Source: Alphaproteobacteria bacterium
GTDB taxonomy: Bacteria; Pseudomonadota; Alphaproteobacteria; Micavibrionales; Micavibrionaceae
DNA: 64,000 nucleotides
Direction: 5' to 3'
Assembly (NCBI GenBank): GCA_016764775.1
Contig: JAESRE010000015.1
Coordinates: forward strand, 1 to 64,000
The stretch's first letter is position 1; each line of letters begins with the position of its first letter. This document shows positions 28,004 through 35,467 of this stretch, piece after piece. The notes below the pieces were generated by a model. The model was not told the DNA's origin and ran no database searches. It saw only the letters and a list, made by a program, of their open reading frames with translations. Made by a program: the position numbers and the translations under genes.

Positions 28004-28312
28004 ATGCGCAAAGAGCACGAAAAACCGATAGACCCCGGAAAAATCATTGCAAATTTTCTGGAATTTCTTACCCAGAACTGGGGGATCGATGCGAAAAAAC
28101 TCGCCCCCGGACTGCAAACAGAATTCAAGGAGTTCAATTACGGCCGCTACGCCATCATCGGCGGAATACTGGCCATCGTGTTCCTTGAAGGCTTAACGGG
28201 CCTGCTCATCGGCGGTGCTTTGATTTACTGGGGCTACAAGGAATGCGCGAAAATCTATCCGCGCTTGAAAGACGACCTCGCCTTTCACAGATCAATGCAT
28301 AAAAACGATTGA
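28004..28312 (+). CDS. Small membrane protein, unknown
   Basis: A 102-residue protein starting three bases after the ftsK stop, so probably translated with it. A charged N-terminal part of about 45 residues (EKPIDPGKIIANFLEFLTQN) is followed by a double hydrophobic stretch (YAIIGGILAIVFLEGLTGLL, then a second part) and a basic tail. This predicts one hairpin in the inner membrane. No family is recognised. Its position between ftsK and lolA suggests an envelope or division setting, which is inference. Confidence 0.7.
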   Translation: MRKEHEKPIDPGKIIANFLEFLTQNWGIDAKKLAPGLQTEFKEFNYGRYAIIGGILAIVFLEGLTGLLIGGALIYWGYKECAKIYPRLKDDLAFHRSMHKND

Positions 28313-28382
28313 TCCCATCCAAAGGGTTTGCAAAGCGCCGCACGTATATTATCTGTAATACACAACAACAAACGAAAAGCGC

Positions 28383-29018
28383 ATGAAAACCCTATTCCGC
28401 ATTCTGGCCTTGACGGCCCTCCTATTCAGCCCGCTGGCGCTGTCACAAAGTGCATCGGCCGAGAAAACCGAAAAATTCGTACAGGACATCGCACTGGTCG
28501 AACATTACCTGCAAGGCTTAAGCTCCGCCCGTGCACGCTTCGTCCAAACCACACATGACGGCACACAACTGGTTGGTACGTTTTACCTGCAACGCCCCGG
28601 AAAGCTGCGCTTTGAATATGACGACCCCATCAAAGATTTCGTCGTCGCCGACGGCGTCTTCATCTATTTCTATGACGCAGAACTGGGCGAACAAACCAAC
28701 GCCCCGATCGGACAAACACTGGCTGACTTCATCTTGCGCAAAGACCTGTCCTTGAGCGGTGACGTTCTGGTCGAAAGCATCCGCCGCAAAGGCGACCTTC
28801 TGCAAGTACAGCTGGTGCAGGCCTCCGACCCCGAGGCCGGCTCCCTTACACTGGGCTTCGAAGAAGGCCCGATGACGCTAAAAAAATGGCGCGTGGTCGA
28901 CGGACAGGGGCTGATCACCGAAGTCGAGCTGTTCTATCTCAAAACCGACATCAAACACCCCTCCGACCTGTTCGTATATCAGGCACCGGATAGCGGCGAA
29001 CCGAGCTTTAACGAATAA
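28383..29018 (+). CDS. lolA: Outer-membrane lipoprotein carrier protein LolA
   Basis: A 211-residue periplasmic protein with a signal peptide (hydrophobic residues 8-20, cleavage after SASA about residue 26). The mature chain shows LolA features: VEHYLQGLSSARARFVQTT, GTFYLQRPGKLRFEYDDP, VVADGVFIYFYDAELGE and LKKWRVVDGQGLITEVEL. LolA ferries lipoproteins from LolCDE to the outer membrane. It sits in the ftsK-lolA order common in Proteobacteria; recR begins two bases after its stop. Confidence 0.92.
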   Translation: MKTLFRILALTALLFSPLALSQSASAEKTEKFVQDIALVEHYLQGLSSARARFVQTTHDGTQLVGTFYLQRPGKLRFEYDDPIKDFVVADGVFIYFYDAELGEQTNAPIGQTLADFILRKDLSLSGDVLVESIRRKGDLLQVQLVQASDPEAGSLTLGFEEGPMTLKKWRVVDGQGLITEVELFYLKTDIKHPSDLFVYQAPDSGEPSFNE

Positions 29019-29020
29019 TC

Positions 29021-29608
29021 ATGCAGGACGGCCCGCTCGATCATCTCATCAAAATGCTGTCCGGCTTGCCGGGCCTCGGTAACCGTTCCGCACGTAGGGT
29101 TGCCCTGCACTTGCTGTCCAAACGCGGACAATTGATGATCCCGCTTGCCGATCTGCTCAAACAAACCGCCGAAGACATCAAAGCCTGCGGCACTTGCGGC
29201 AATCTGGATAATGTCGAACCATGCCGCATCTGCCAGAGCGCCAAACGCGACCGTACACAAATATGCGTAGTCGCACAGGTCAGCGATCTCTGGGCGATCG
29301 AGCGCACAGCCTCCTTCAAAGGCATGTACCATGTTCTCGGGGGCGTTTTATCGGCTCTGGACGGCGTAGGACCCAAAGATTTGAATTTGGATGCCCTGAT
29401 AGCCCGAAGCCGCGACGAAGCCGTCACAGAGGTCATTTTGGCACTTAGCGCCACGGTTGACGGGCAAAGCACCGCCCATTACATCAACGATCACATCGCA
29501 CGCGACGGCTTGCAAATCACCCACCTCGCACACGGTGTCCCCGTCGGCGGAGAGCTGGATTACCTCGATGACGGCACCATCACAACGGCGCTAAGGTCCA
29601 GAAAATAA
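29021..29608 (+). CDS. recR: Recombination mediator RecR
   Basis: A 195-residue RecR: the N-terminal helix-hairpin-helix (LIKMLSGLPGLGNRSARRVA), a four-cysteine zinc finger (CGTCGNLDNVEPCRICQ), then a Toprim domain beginning ICVVAQVSDLWAIER and containing YHVLGGVLSALDGVGP. The ending ITHLAHGVPVGGELDYLDD is characteristic. With RecO it loads RecA onto gapped DNA. It starts two bases after lolA, with no clear ribosome site of its own, which suggests coupling. Confidence 0.96.
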   Translation: MQDGPLDHLIKMLSGLPGLGNRSARRVALHLLSKRGQLMIPLADLLKQTAEDIKACGTCGNLDNVEPCRICQSAKRDRTQICVVAQVSDLWAIERTASFKGMYHVLGGVLSALDGVGPKDLNLDALIARSRDEAVTEVILALSATVDGQSTAHYINDHIARDGLQITHLAHGVPVGGELDYLDDGTITTALRSRK

Positions 29609-29638
29609 AGGCTTACACCTTAATACCAACCAGTCGGT

Positions 29639-29974
29639 TTATTCTTTTTCAGATACATACAGCACACCGTTCGTATCCACACGGACCGCGGCAATATGCG
29701 TATAATGCCCCGCACCGTCACCGCCAATAGCAACGTCATAATACTGCCCCGCGGGGAAGAAATGGTCGCCGGAATCGGCTGTTACGGACCCATCGCCGAA
29801 ACGTACATACATATTCTGCGTCGCATACAGGCTGATAACCCGCGTATCTTCATCGAACGCCGTAGAATTACGGGCGGATGAATCGGTAAAATTGATCACA
29901 TGAGCTGCATCATTCTTGAACCGCAACGCAGGAATGGGATTGTTATTCGTATCCAAAGGCAATTTGGTGGACAT
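29639..29974 (-). CDS. Small protein of unknown function, phage-structural-like composition
   Basis: A 111-residue protein with AAGGAG in front of its ATG. It is rich in beta-strand and Gly/Asp/Asn (VISLYATQNMYVRFGDGSVT, then HFFPAGQYYDVAIGG). The pattern of a short strand-rich chain with 'RFGDGSV...' resembles small head- or tail-associated proteins in phages and gene transfer agents, but I cannot name a family. No other phage gene is nearby. It is isolated between the convergent recR and the terminator of the receiver gene. Confidence 0.65.
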   Translation of the reverse strand: MSTKLPLDTNNNPIPALRFKNDAAHVINFTDSSARNSTAFDEDTRVISLYATQNMYVRFGDGSVTADSGDHFFPAGQYYDVAIGGDGAGHYTHIAAVRVDTNGVLYVSEKE

Positions 29975-29995
29975 AGATTTCTCCTTTTAAAAATG

Positions 29996-30018
29996 AAAAA
30001 ACCGGCCAAACGGCCGGT
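29996..30018 (-). terminator. Intrinsic terminator of the receiver/degenerate-GGDEF gene
   Basis: Read on the minus strand, a seven-base perfect stem (ACCGGCC / GGCCGGT) with a four-base loop is followed by a run of five to six T. It lies about 90 bases past the stop of the gene ending at 30109 and just before the start of the small gene at 29974, so it insulates the two. Confidence 0.9.
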
Positions 30019-30108
30019 CCGAAAATTCCGCATCACGCGGACATACTTGTGGTGAGATAAAAAACCCTATCCCGCTTTTAATTCAAATTCAAGGAATTTT
30101 TTCCTAAA

Positions 30109-30948
30109 CTACTGCGCGGCGGCCTTTTCGACTTCACCGGGGCGGAAGACATGCTCGATACGCATTTCTCCCGAAGGAATATCCAGCAAGGATACTGTAA
30201 TCTCGACGGGTGTACGTCCCGACGCATCGATATCCTTATACCCGCCAAGCTGCTGTGCGAAACGGTTTGCGGCATCAACCGGCTCCGTTTCATAGGCGGG
30301 ACGTTGCAGTAACAGACTGTACTCGTTCTTGCCCGTCTGGCCGATAATATCGGATTGACGACGGAGCAGCACAAGATACTGACACAGCTTGGCAACCGCG
30401 AATTCGGCGGCATAGACACCATCCGTGCCCTGAATTTCGGTGTGGTTGCTCAACGCAATGCGCAAAACATAAGTTTGCTCGCCGTAACGATCGGCACGGT
30501 CCATGGCGGAGAGGAATAGCTGGTTAAACGCGGATTTGGCGATAACCCCGCCCGCACTCGGGAAATCTTCGGAGTCATCACTGAGGTTTTTCACGACCTT
30601 GATCAGGCGTTTGGCATTATCCAGCGAATTGAACACCGCATCGGGGTTCATAGGCTTCTTGAGCAGGTCATTCGCACCCGCCTGCACGGCGTCTTCACGC
30701 GAAATCGTCTCCGAAGCGATCAGGATATACGGATAATTCGTCACCGAACGGCGCATATTCAAAATCAGCGGACGTGGCGTCGTCAACGGCGCCGGATCCA
30801 TAATAACGATGTCAAAATTGTCATTGGCCAGTTTTTCGACCGCATTGTTCTTTACCGGCTCTTCAACTATCTGGTGGCCGACTGGCTCGAGCTTAGAACG
30901 CAACAATTGCGTTACAAGTGCATCTTGATCGACCAGCAAAATCTTCAT
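30109..30948 (-). CDS. Receiver-domain protein with degenerate GGDEF-like domain
   Basis: The first 115 residues are a response-regulator receiver: MKILLVDQD acidic start, phosphoacceptor Asp51 in FDIVIMDPAP, and the conserved Lys98 in LLKKP. The second part (about 135-225) follows the GGDEF fold (FNQLFLSAMDRADRYGEQTY, later QSDIIGQTGKNEYSLLL), but the signature reads GKNEY (206-210) instead of GGDEF. It should therefore not make cyclic di-GMP. The ATG is followed by a normal start; the gene is monocistronic with a terminator. It may be a phosphorylation-controlled scaffold or sensor. Partner kinase unknown. Confidence 0.75.
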   Translation of the reverse strand: MKILLVDQDALVTQLLRSKLEPVGHQIVEEPVKNNAVEKLANDNFDIVIMDPAPLTTPRPLILNMRRSVTNYPYILIASETISREDAVQAGANDLLKKPMNPDAVFNSLDNAKRLIKVVKNLSDDSEDFPSAGGVIAKSAFNQLFLSAMDRADRYGEQTYVLRIALSNHTEIQGTDGVYAAEFAVAKLCQYLVLLRRQSDIIGQTGKNEYSLLLQRPAYETEPVDAANRFAQQLGGYKDIDASGRTPVEITVSLLDIPSGEMRIEHVFRPGEVEKAAAQ

Positions 30949-31089
30949 GGTAAAAATTCCCCAATAAATACTACTTATAGCATGATAATGCTTAATATTT
31001 TCATGATCACCGAAAATGGATCAAAAGCAAAGCCTAAATTTGAAGGTTTTTTGCAGATAAAAATTGTGTCGCCGCAATGATTTGTATGT

Positions 31090-31118
31090 TTGACATGTGC
31101 GCAGGAGTATATTAGACA
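31090..31118 (+). promoter_or_regulatory. Candidate promoter of tRNA-Leu
   Basis: A perfect -35 box TTGACA is followed after 17 bases by TAGACA as a weak -10. A TATATT also lies closer in, at a non-ideal spacing. Transcription would start about 30 bases before the tRNA. Confidence 0.45.
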
Positions 31119-31156
31119 TCAAACACCTTAATACCCCAGAAGTGTTGGTGGTTTAA

Positions 31157-31243
31157 GCCCAGGTGGCGGAATTGGTAGACGCGCTACGTTCAGGTCGTAG
31201 TTCTCGCAAGGGAGTGAAGGTTCAAGTCCTTTCCTGGGCACCA
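31157..31243 (+). tRNA. tRNA-Leu (anticodon CAG)
   Basis: An 87-base class II tRNA. The acceptor stem is GCCCAGG pairing with CCTGGGC, the anticodon stem CTACG/CGTAG (31184-31188 and 31196-31200) encloses the loop TTCAGGT, and the anticodon is CAG at 31191-31193. The T arm contains GGTTCAAGTCC. A long variable arm (TTCTCGCAAGGGA) marks a leucine tRNA, and the CCA end is encoded. Confidence 0.98.
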
Positions 31244-31278
31244 AACACAAAACGAGATTTAAGAGTATTTACAGTCCT

Positions 31279-31893
31279 ATGAGCATTACCCTCCATAAAG
31301 GGGATATCCCCGCAGATCTTGATCTGGGCACCGTGATTGCGGTTGATACCGAAACACAAGGATTAAACCCGCAACGTGACAACCTCTGTCTCGTGCAGCT
31401 TTCTTCCGGTGACGGCAGCGCCCACATCGTACAGCTAGACCGCGAAACATATGACGCGCCGAACCTCAAGGCCATGCTGGGCAATCAGGACAATCTGAAA
31501 ATTTTCCACTTCGCACGCTTCGACATTGCCGTGTGCAAGAAATACCTCGAAATCGACTGCACACCTGTGTATTGCACACGTACGGCATCACGCCTCGTGC
31601 GTACATATACCGACCGTCACGGTCTGGCACATTGCTGCCGCGAACTCCTCGGTGTGGATTTGAACAAGCAACAGCAATCCTCCGACTGGAGCGCAGAAGA
31701 GCTGAGCGATGCTCAACTGGAATATGCTGCCAGTGATGTTTACCACCTGCACGCTCTTAAAGAAAAACTGGATATGATGCTGAACCGCGAAGGCCGCATG
31801 GAATTGGCGCAAGGCTGTTTTGAATGCCTGCCCGTACGTGCCGACCTCGATCTCGCAGGCTGGGCATCAGAGGACATTTTCGCGCATAACTAG
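31279..31893 (+). CDS. nrnC: NrnC-type 3'-5' exoribonuclease (nanoRNase / short RNase D)
   Basis: A 204-residue DEDDy exonuclease: IAVDTETQGLN (first Asp/Glu), FHFARFDIAVC (second Asp), then YAASDVYHLHALKEKLD (Tyr and last Asp). The length equals NrnC, the alphaproteobacterial dinucleotide-degrading enzyme, and the HRDC domains of full RNase D are absent. It would finish degradation of short RNAs, including pGpG made by EAL enzymes such as the one at 48.8-51 kb. No Shine-Dalgarno is visible; TATTTA seven bases before the ATG could be a -10 for a leaderless mRNA. Confidence 0.88.
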   Translation: MSITLHKGDIPADLDLGTVIAVDTETQGLNPQRDNLCLVQLSSGDGSAHIVQLDRETYDAPNLKAMLGNQDNLKIFHFARFDIAVCKKYLEIDCTPVYCTRTASRLVRTYTDRHGLAHCCRELLGVDLNKQQQSSDWSAEELSDAQLEYAASDVYHLHALKEKLDMMLNREGRMELAQGCFECLPVRADLDLAGWASEDIFAHN

Positions 31894-31897
31894 CGCA

Positions 31898-32929
31898 ATG
31901 AAGCTTTATATGAGCAACGCCCCCAAAAAAGACACGCAAAAACAGGACATCCGAGACAAAGATCAGGACCATGCCCGCACGGTCCTGCAAACCGAGATTG
32001 AAGGCTTGCAGGCGTTACAGGATGCACTGGACGAAAACTTCGACGCCGCCGTAACCCGCGTTCACGAAATGAAGAACAACGCGAGCCACGGACGCTTCAT
32101 CATCGCCGGTATCGGTAAAAGCGGTCATGTCGGCCGTAAAATCGCCGCCACGCTCGCCTCTACGGGTACACCGTCATATTTCGTCCATCCCGGCGAAGCC
32201 AGTCACGGCGACATGGGCATGATCACAGAACATGACATTGTACTGATGCTGTCCAATTCGGGTGAAAACAGCGAACTAACCGACCTCATTCACTATACCC
32301 GCCGTTACGGCATTACCCTGATCGCGATGACCAGCAACGCGGACAGCACACTCGGCCAGCATGCCGATATCACATTGCTGTTGCCCAAAGCACCCGAAGC
32401 GTGCCCCAACGGTCTCGCCCCGACAACATCGACAACGATGATGATTGCATTCGGCGATGCTTTGGCGGTTGCCCTGCTTCACCGTATGGGTCTGACACCC
32501 GAACAATACAAAGTCTTCCATCCGGGCGGTAAACTCGGCCAGCGCTTGATGAATGTTTCAGACATCATGATCGCCTATGACGATCTGCCGCTTATTGAAG
32601 ACAGCGCAAAAATGGATCAGGCGATCCTGACCTTAAGCGAGAAAAACCTCGGCGCTGTTCTGGTCCTTAACAACGACGGCAACTTGCAAGGCATGATCAC
32701 CGACGGAGACTTGAAACGCCACATGGCGCCAGATCTGCTGGAAAAGCCGGTACACGAAGTCATGAGCACAACACCAAAAACCATTGAAGCCAAAGCGCTC
32801 GCCGTGGAAGCGGTTAAAATCATGACACAGACACCGGGCAAATATATCAGCAGTCTGATCGTCATGGACGGTAAAAAACTGGCCGGCATGATCCGTCTTC
32901 AGGATTGTATTCAGGCCGGATTGCTCTAG
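31898..32929 (+). CDS. kdsD: Arabinose-5-phosphate isomerase
   Basis: About 343 residues from the ATG at 31898 (ATG 31910 is an alternative; neither has a clear ribosome site). The SIS domain contains FIIAGIGKSGHVGRKIAATL, HPGEASHGDMGMI, LSNSGENSEL and the segment LAPTTSTTMM. Two CBS domains follow (VSDIMIAYDDLPLIEDSA and VHEVMSTTPKTIEAKAL). The enzyme makes arabinose 5-phosphate from ribulose 5-phosphate for Kdo, the inner sugar of LPS, consistent with lptCAB downstream. Confidence 0.95.
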   Translation: MKLYMSNAPKKDTQKQDIRDKDQDHARTVLQTEIEGLQALQDALDENFDAAVTRVHEMKNNASHGRFIIAGIGKSGHVGRKIAATLASTGTPSYFVHPGEASHGDMGMITEHDIVLMLSNSGENSELTDLIHYTRRYGITLIAMTSNADSTLGQHADITLLLPKAPEACPNGLAPTTSTTMMIAFGDALAVALLHRMGLTPEQYKVFHPGGKLGQRLMNVSDIMIAYDDLPLIEDSAKMDQAILTLSEKNLGAVLVLNNDGNLQGMITDGDLKRHMAPDLLEKPVHEVMSTTPKTIEAKALAVEAVKIMTQTPGKYISSLIVMDGKKLAGMIRLQDCIQAGLL

Positions 32930-32945
32930 CTACGCTTTAATCCAT

Positions 32946-32973
32946 TTGCCTTGCGCCTATAACGGGCTATAAC
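32946..32973 (+). promoter_or_regulatory. Candidate promoter of lptC, leaderless geometry
   Basis: TTGCCT and TATAAC are 16 bases apart. TATAAC ends eight bases before the lptC ATG, so transcription would begin within a base or two of the start codon. There is no Shine-Dalgarno. CTATAACG is directly repeated (32957-32964 and 32967-32974). The GCTATA-N9-ATG spacing is identical before rpoN and trpB. Confidence 0.5.
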
Positions 32974-32980
32974 GCTTAAG

Positions 32981-33706
32981 ATGAACGATCTATCTTCAGA
33001 ACATAATTCCGCCGCGGGTGCTAACCCACCCGGTGAAAGCAAGGAACGGGAAAAGCTGTCTGGCCTTTCACGCGGCGAAAATCGCACGAGTGCGAATGTT
33101 CAACGCTATTCGAAATGGATCAAATCCCTAAAAATCATCCTGCCACTTATTGCGTTGTGCATCGTGGCGGTTCTGTTTACCTCGAACATGTTCGATGCCG
33201 AAACGGTCATAAAGGATAGTGTGGACGAGGACATTACACCCGTAGCCGGTACAAACCAGCTCGTGAACCCGCGCTTTGACAGTGTCGACAACAAAAACCA
33301 GCCCTACACAATCACGGCCGAAAGTGCGTTACAAAATATGAAAAGCGAACAAATTGCGCTTGAAAAACCGCTGGCCGACATTGTCCTGAATTCCGGACAG
33401 TGGGTCGCCCTGCGCTCCGATAAGGGTGAGTTTAACCAAAAAACACAAAAACTCCGTCTTGATGATAACGTAAAGCTCTATCATGATGCGGGTTATCAGT
33501 TTTCCATGCAGGCACTGGACATCGACCTGAAGGCCAATACGGTAACAACCGACACGACCGTCACAGGTCACGGACCTTTAGGCACACTGGATGCCAATGG
33601 CCTGCAGGGTAACGGGGAAAGCGAACAGCTGATCTTTATCGGCCCCGCGAAACTGGTACTGTACGACACTGAAAACAACAATATTGCCGAGGTATTCCGC
33701 CCATGA
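32981..33706 (+). CDS. lptC: LPS export protein LptC
   Basis: A 241-residue protein with a disordered cytoplasmic start, one membrane anchor (about 47-66, LKIILPLIALCIVAVLFTSNM) and a periplasmic beta-jellyroll (VNPRFDSVDNKNQPYTITAE, LNSGQWVALRSDKGEFNQKT, VTGHGPLGTLDANGL). LptC connects the LptB2FG pump to the LptA bridge. Its last codons overlap the lptA start (ATGA). The N-terminal tail of about 40 residues is longer than in enterobacteria but usual for Alphaproteobacteria. Confidence 0.9.
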   Translation: MNDLSSEHNSAAGANPPGESKEREKLSGLSRGENRTSANVQRYSKWIKSLKIILPLIALCIVAVLFTSNMFDAETVIKDSVDEDITPVAGTNQLVNPRFDSVDNKNQPYTITAESALQNMKSEQIALEKPLADIVLNSGQWVALRSDKGEFNQKTQKLRLDDNVKLYHDAGYQFSMQALDIDLKANTVTTDTTVTGHGPLGTLDANGLQGNGESEQLIFIGPAKLVLYDTENNNIAEVFRP

Positions 33707-34533
33707 AAAAGCCGGGCTTTCACATCATCATGGCTTTGACCGCAATGCTCTCCGTGTCGTACGCGTACGCCCAGAGCGCAGGGTTGGGTTCCGATTCCAA
33801 AGCACCGCTGGAAATCACAGCTGACGGCAGCCTTGAATGGATGCGCGCCCAGCAAAAATTGATCGCCCGTAAAAATGCATTGGCCAAACAAGGCGACGCG
33901 TCTGTAGCGGGGGAAATTCTCACCGCTCTGTATCGTGAAGGCCAGAACGGTGAGAAATTCGAGATTTTTCAGGTCAAAGCGGACCAAAACGTAAAACTAA
34001 AATCCCGTGACAGCACCGTCTTCGGCGAAAACGCGGTCTATAACCTCGATGACGGCGTTGCGGTGATGACCGGTAACAACCTGAAAATGGTCGCCCCTGA
34101 CCAAACCGTTACAGCCGAAGATAAATTCGAATACTGGGTCGCCGACGGTCGCATCAACGCGCTCGGCAATGCCCGTGTCGTGCGCCCCAAACCCGAAGGC
34201 GGCAACGATACTTTGAAAGCTGATAAAATCTCCGCCGTGCTGAAAGAGAACGAGCAAGGCGAGCAGGTTCTGCACTCCCTCGAAGCGATCGGCAACGTCA
34301 TCATCACAACCCCGACAGAGGTAATCACGGGCGCATACGGCATCTTCCGAAGCGAAACGAACAAGGCCGAATTGACGGGCGGCGTTAAAATCAAACGCGG
34401 GCCGAACGTGCTCGAAGGCGAAAAAGCCATCGTCGACATGACCACCAATGTCAGCACAATCTACGGTCAAAATCAGGCTACAGGCGCAGGAGACGGCCGC
34501 GTACGCGCTGTTTTATATCCTGATTCACAATAA
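33703..34533 (+). CDS. lptA: LPS transport periplasmic protein LptA
   Basis: A 276-residue protein with a signal peptide cleaved about residue 24 (SYAYAQS). The OstA-like domain shows APLEITADGSLEWMRAQQKL, NAVYNLDDGVAVMTGNNLKM, AEDKFEYWVADGRINALGNA and YGIFRSETNKAELTGGVKI. It polymerises into the periplasmic bridge carrying LPS to LptD. It is somewhat longer than E. coli LptA, with an insertion around residues 50-80. It follows lptC with a four-base overlap. Confidence 0.92.
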   Translation: MKKPGFHIIMALTAMLSVSYAYAQSAGLGSDSKAPLEITADGSLEWMRAQQKLIARKNALAKQGDASVAGEILTALYREGQNGEKFEIFQVKADQNVKLKSRDSTVFGENAVYNLDDGVAVMTGNNLKMVAPDQTVTAEDKFEYWVADGRINALGNARVVRPKPEGGNDTLKADKISAVLKENEQGEQVLHSLEAIGNVIITTPTEVITGAYGIFRSETNKAELTGGVKIKRGPNVLEGEKAIVDMTTNVSTIYGQNQATGAGDGRVRAVLYPDSQ

Positions 34534-34579
34534 TTTTTCTGGTACTTTTCTCAAATTCGGGTAGTTTGGAGATTATGGA

Positions 34580-34630
34580 ATGTTGCAGCACATCATCGAA
34601 AAATTCTTCGCAGGCGGCCAAATAATATGA
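34580..34630 (+). CDS. Possible 16-codon leader ORF overlapping the lptB start
   Basis: GGAG at 34568-34571 stands eight bases before an ATG that opens [16 protein letters not shown] and stops at a TGA overlapping the lptB ATG (ATGA). lptB itself has only a poor ribosome site, so re-initiation from this mini-ORF may set its translation. Too short to prove by sequence. Confidence 0.3.
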   Translation: MLQHIIEKFFAGGQII

Positions 34631-35394
34631 ATATCTCCCTGAGCTCCATAAAGCCCCGCCTGAGGGAAGTGCCCAAAGGATTGGGCGTCCAGCACCTGTC
34701 TAAAAGCTATAAGAAACGTCCGGTTTTGCGGGACGTGTCCTTTACCCTGCAACGGGGTGAGGCTGTGGCTCTGCTCGGCCCTAACGGTGCGGGTAAAACC
34801 ACATGTTTTTACATTACAACCGGCCTGATCCCCGCCGATGGCGGCGTCATCCAGCTTGACGGGCAGGATATTACACATCTGCCGATGTATCGCCGTTCGC
34901 GTCTGGGTATCGGCTATCTACCGCAAGAATCCTCTATTTTTCGCGGCTTGAATGTTGAAGATAATATCCGCGCTGTCCTCGAAGCGCAGGAATTAAGCGA
35001 AGAAGATCAGGACATCCTGCTCGAAGACCTTTTGAGCGAATTCGGTGTCGAGCATCTTAGACGTACACCTACACCGGCACTGTCCGGTGGTGAGCGTCGT
35101 CGTGTTGAAATCGCACGCGCACTGGCTGCACGTCCCGACTTCATCCTGCTTGACGAACCGCTCGCCGGTATCGACCCGATCGCCGTCGGCGAGATCAGAA
35201 ACCTGATCGCCCATTTGAAAGACCGCGGCATCGGCGTGCTGATCACCGACCACAATGTCCGCGACTGTCTGGGCATTGTTGACCGCGCATACATCCTGCA
35301 TGACGGTCAGGTTTTGATGGAAGGCTCCGCCGACGACATCATCAACGACGAAAATGTACGCCGCGTCTATCTCGGCGACGAATTCAAGCTTTAA
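34627..35394 (+). CDS. lptB: LPS export ABC transporter ATPase LptB
   Basis: A 255-residue ATPase: Walker [11 protein letters not shown]-loop [19 protein letters not shown], signature [16 protein letters not shown], Walker [14 protein letters not shown] and switch histidine [29 protein letters not shown] closes the domain as in other LptB proteins. It powers LPS extraction with LptFG. The first 17 residues precede the usual family start ([20 protein letters not shown]), so an internal start is conceivable but no better ATG exists. Confidence 0.96.
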   Translation: MNISLSSIKPRLREVPKGLGVQHLSKSYKKRPVLRDVSFTLQRGEAVALLGPNGAGKTTCFYITTGLIPADGGVIQLDGQDITHLPMYRRSRLGIGYLPQESSIFRGLNVEDNIRAVLEAQELSEEDQDILLEDLLSEFGVEHLRRTPTPALSGGERRRVEIARALAARPDFILLDEPLAGIDPIAVGEIRNLIAHLKDRGIGVLITDHNVRDCLGIVDRAYILHDGQVLMEGSADDIINDENVRRVYLGDEFKL

Positions 35395-35438
35395 CCGCGC
35401 CTTTAATCCCCTCCTGCAGCCGTATATCGGCTTTTGCG

Positions 35439-35461
35439 AAATCCGCGCTCATGCTATACTT
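35439..35461 (+). promoter_or_regulatory. Candidate rpoN promoter, leaderless geometry
   Basis: AAATCCGCG (35439-35447) and GCTATACTT (35453-35461) also occur before hpf, eight rather than five bases apart. TGCTATACT is an extended -10. Its TATACT ends eight bases before the rpoN ATG and there is no Shine-Dalgarno, so the mRNA would start at or next to the ATG. Confidence 0.5.
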
Positions 35462-35467
35462 GAGTCT

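Noticed and set aside
35354-35467. Upstream extension of rpoN by 38 codons from an ATG inside lptB
   Set aside because: The extension overlaps lptB, resembles no sigma-54 N-terminus, and the ATG at 35468 begins right at conserved region I.
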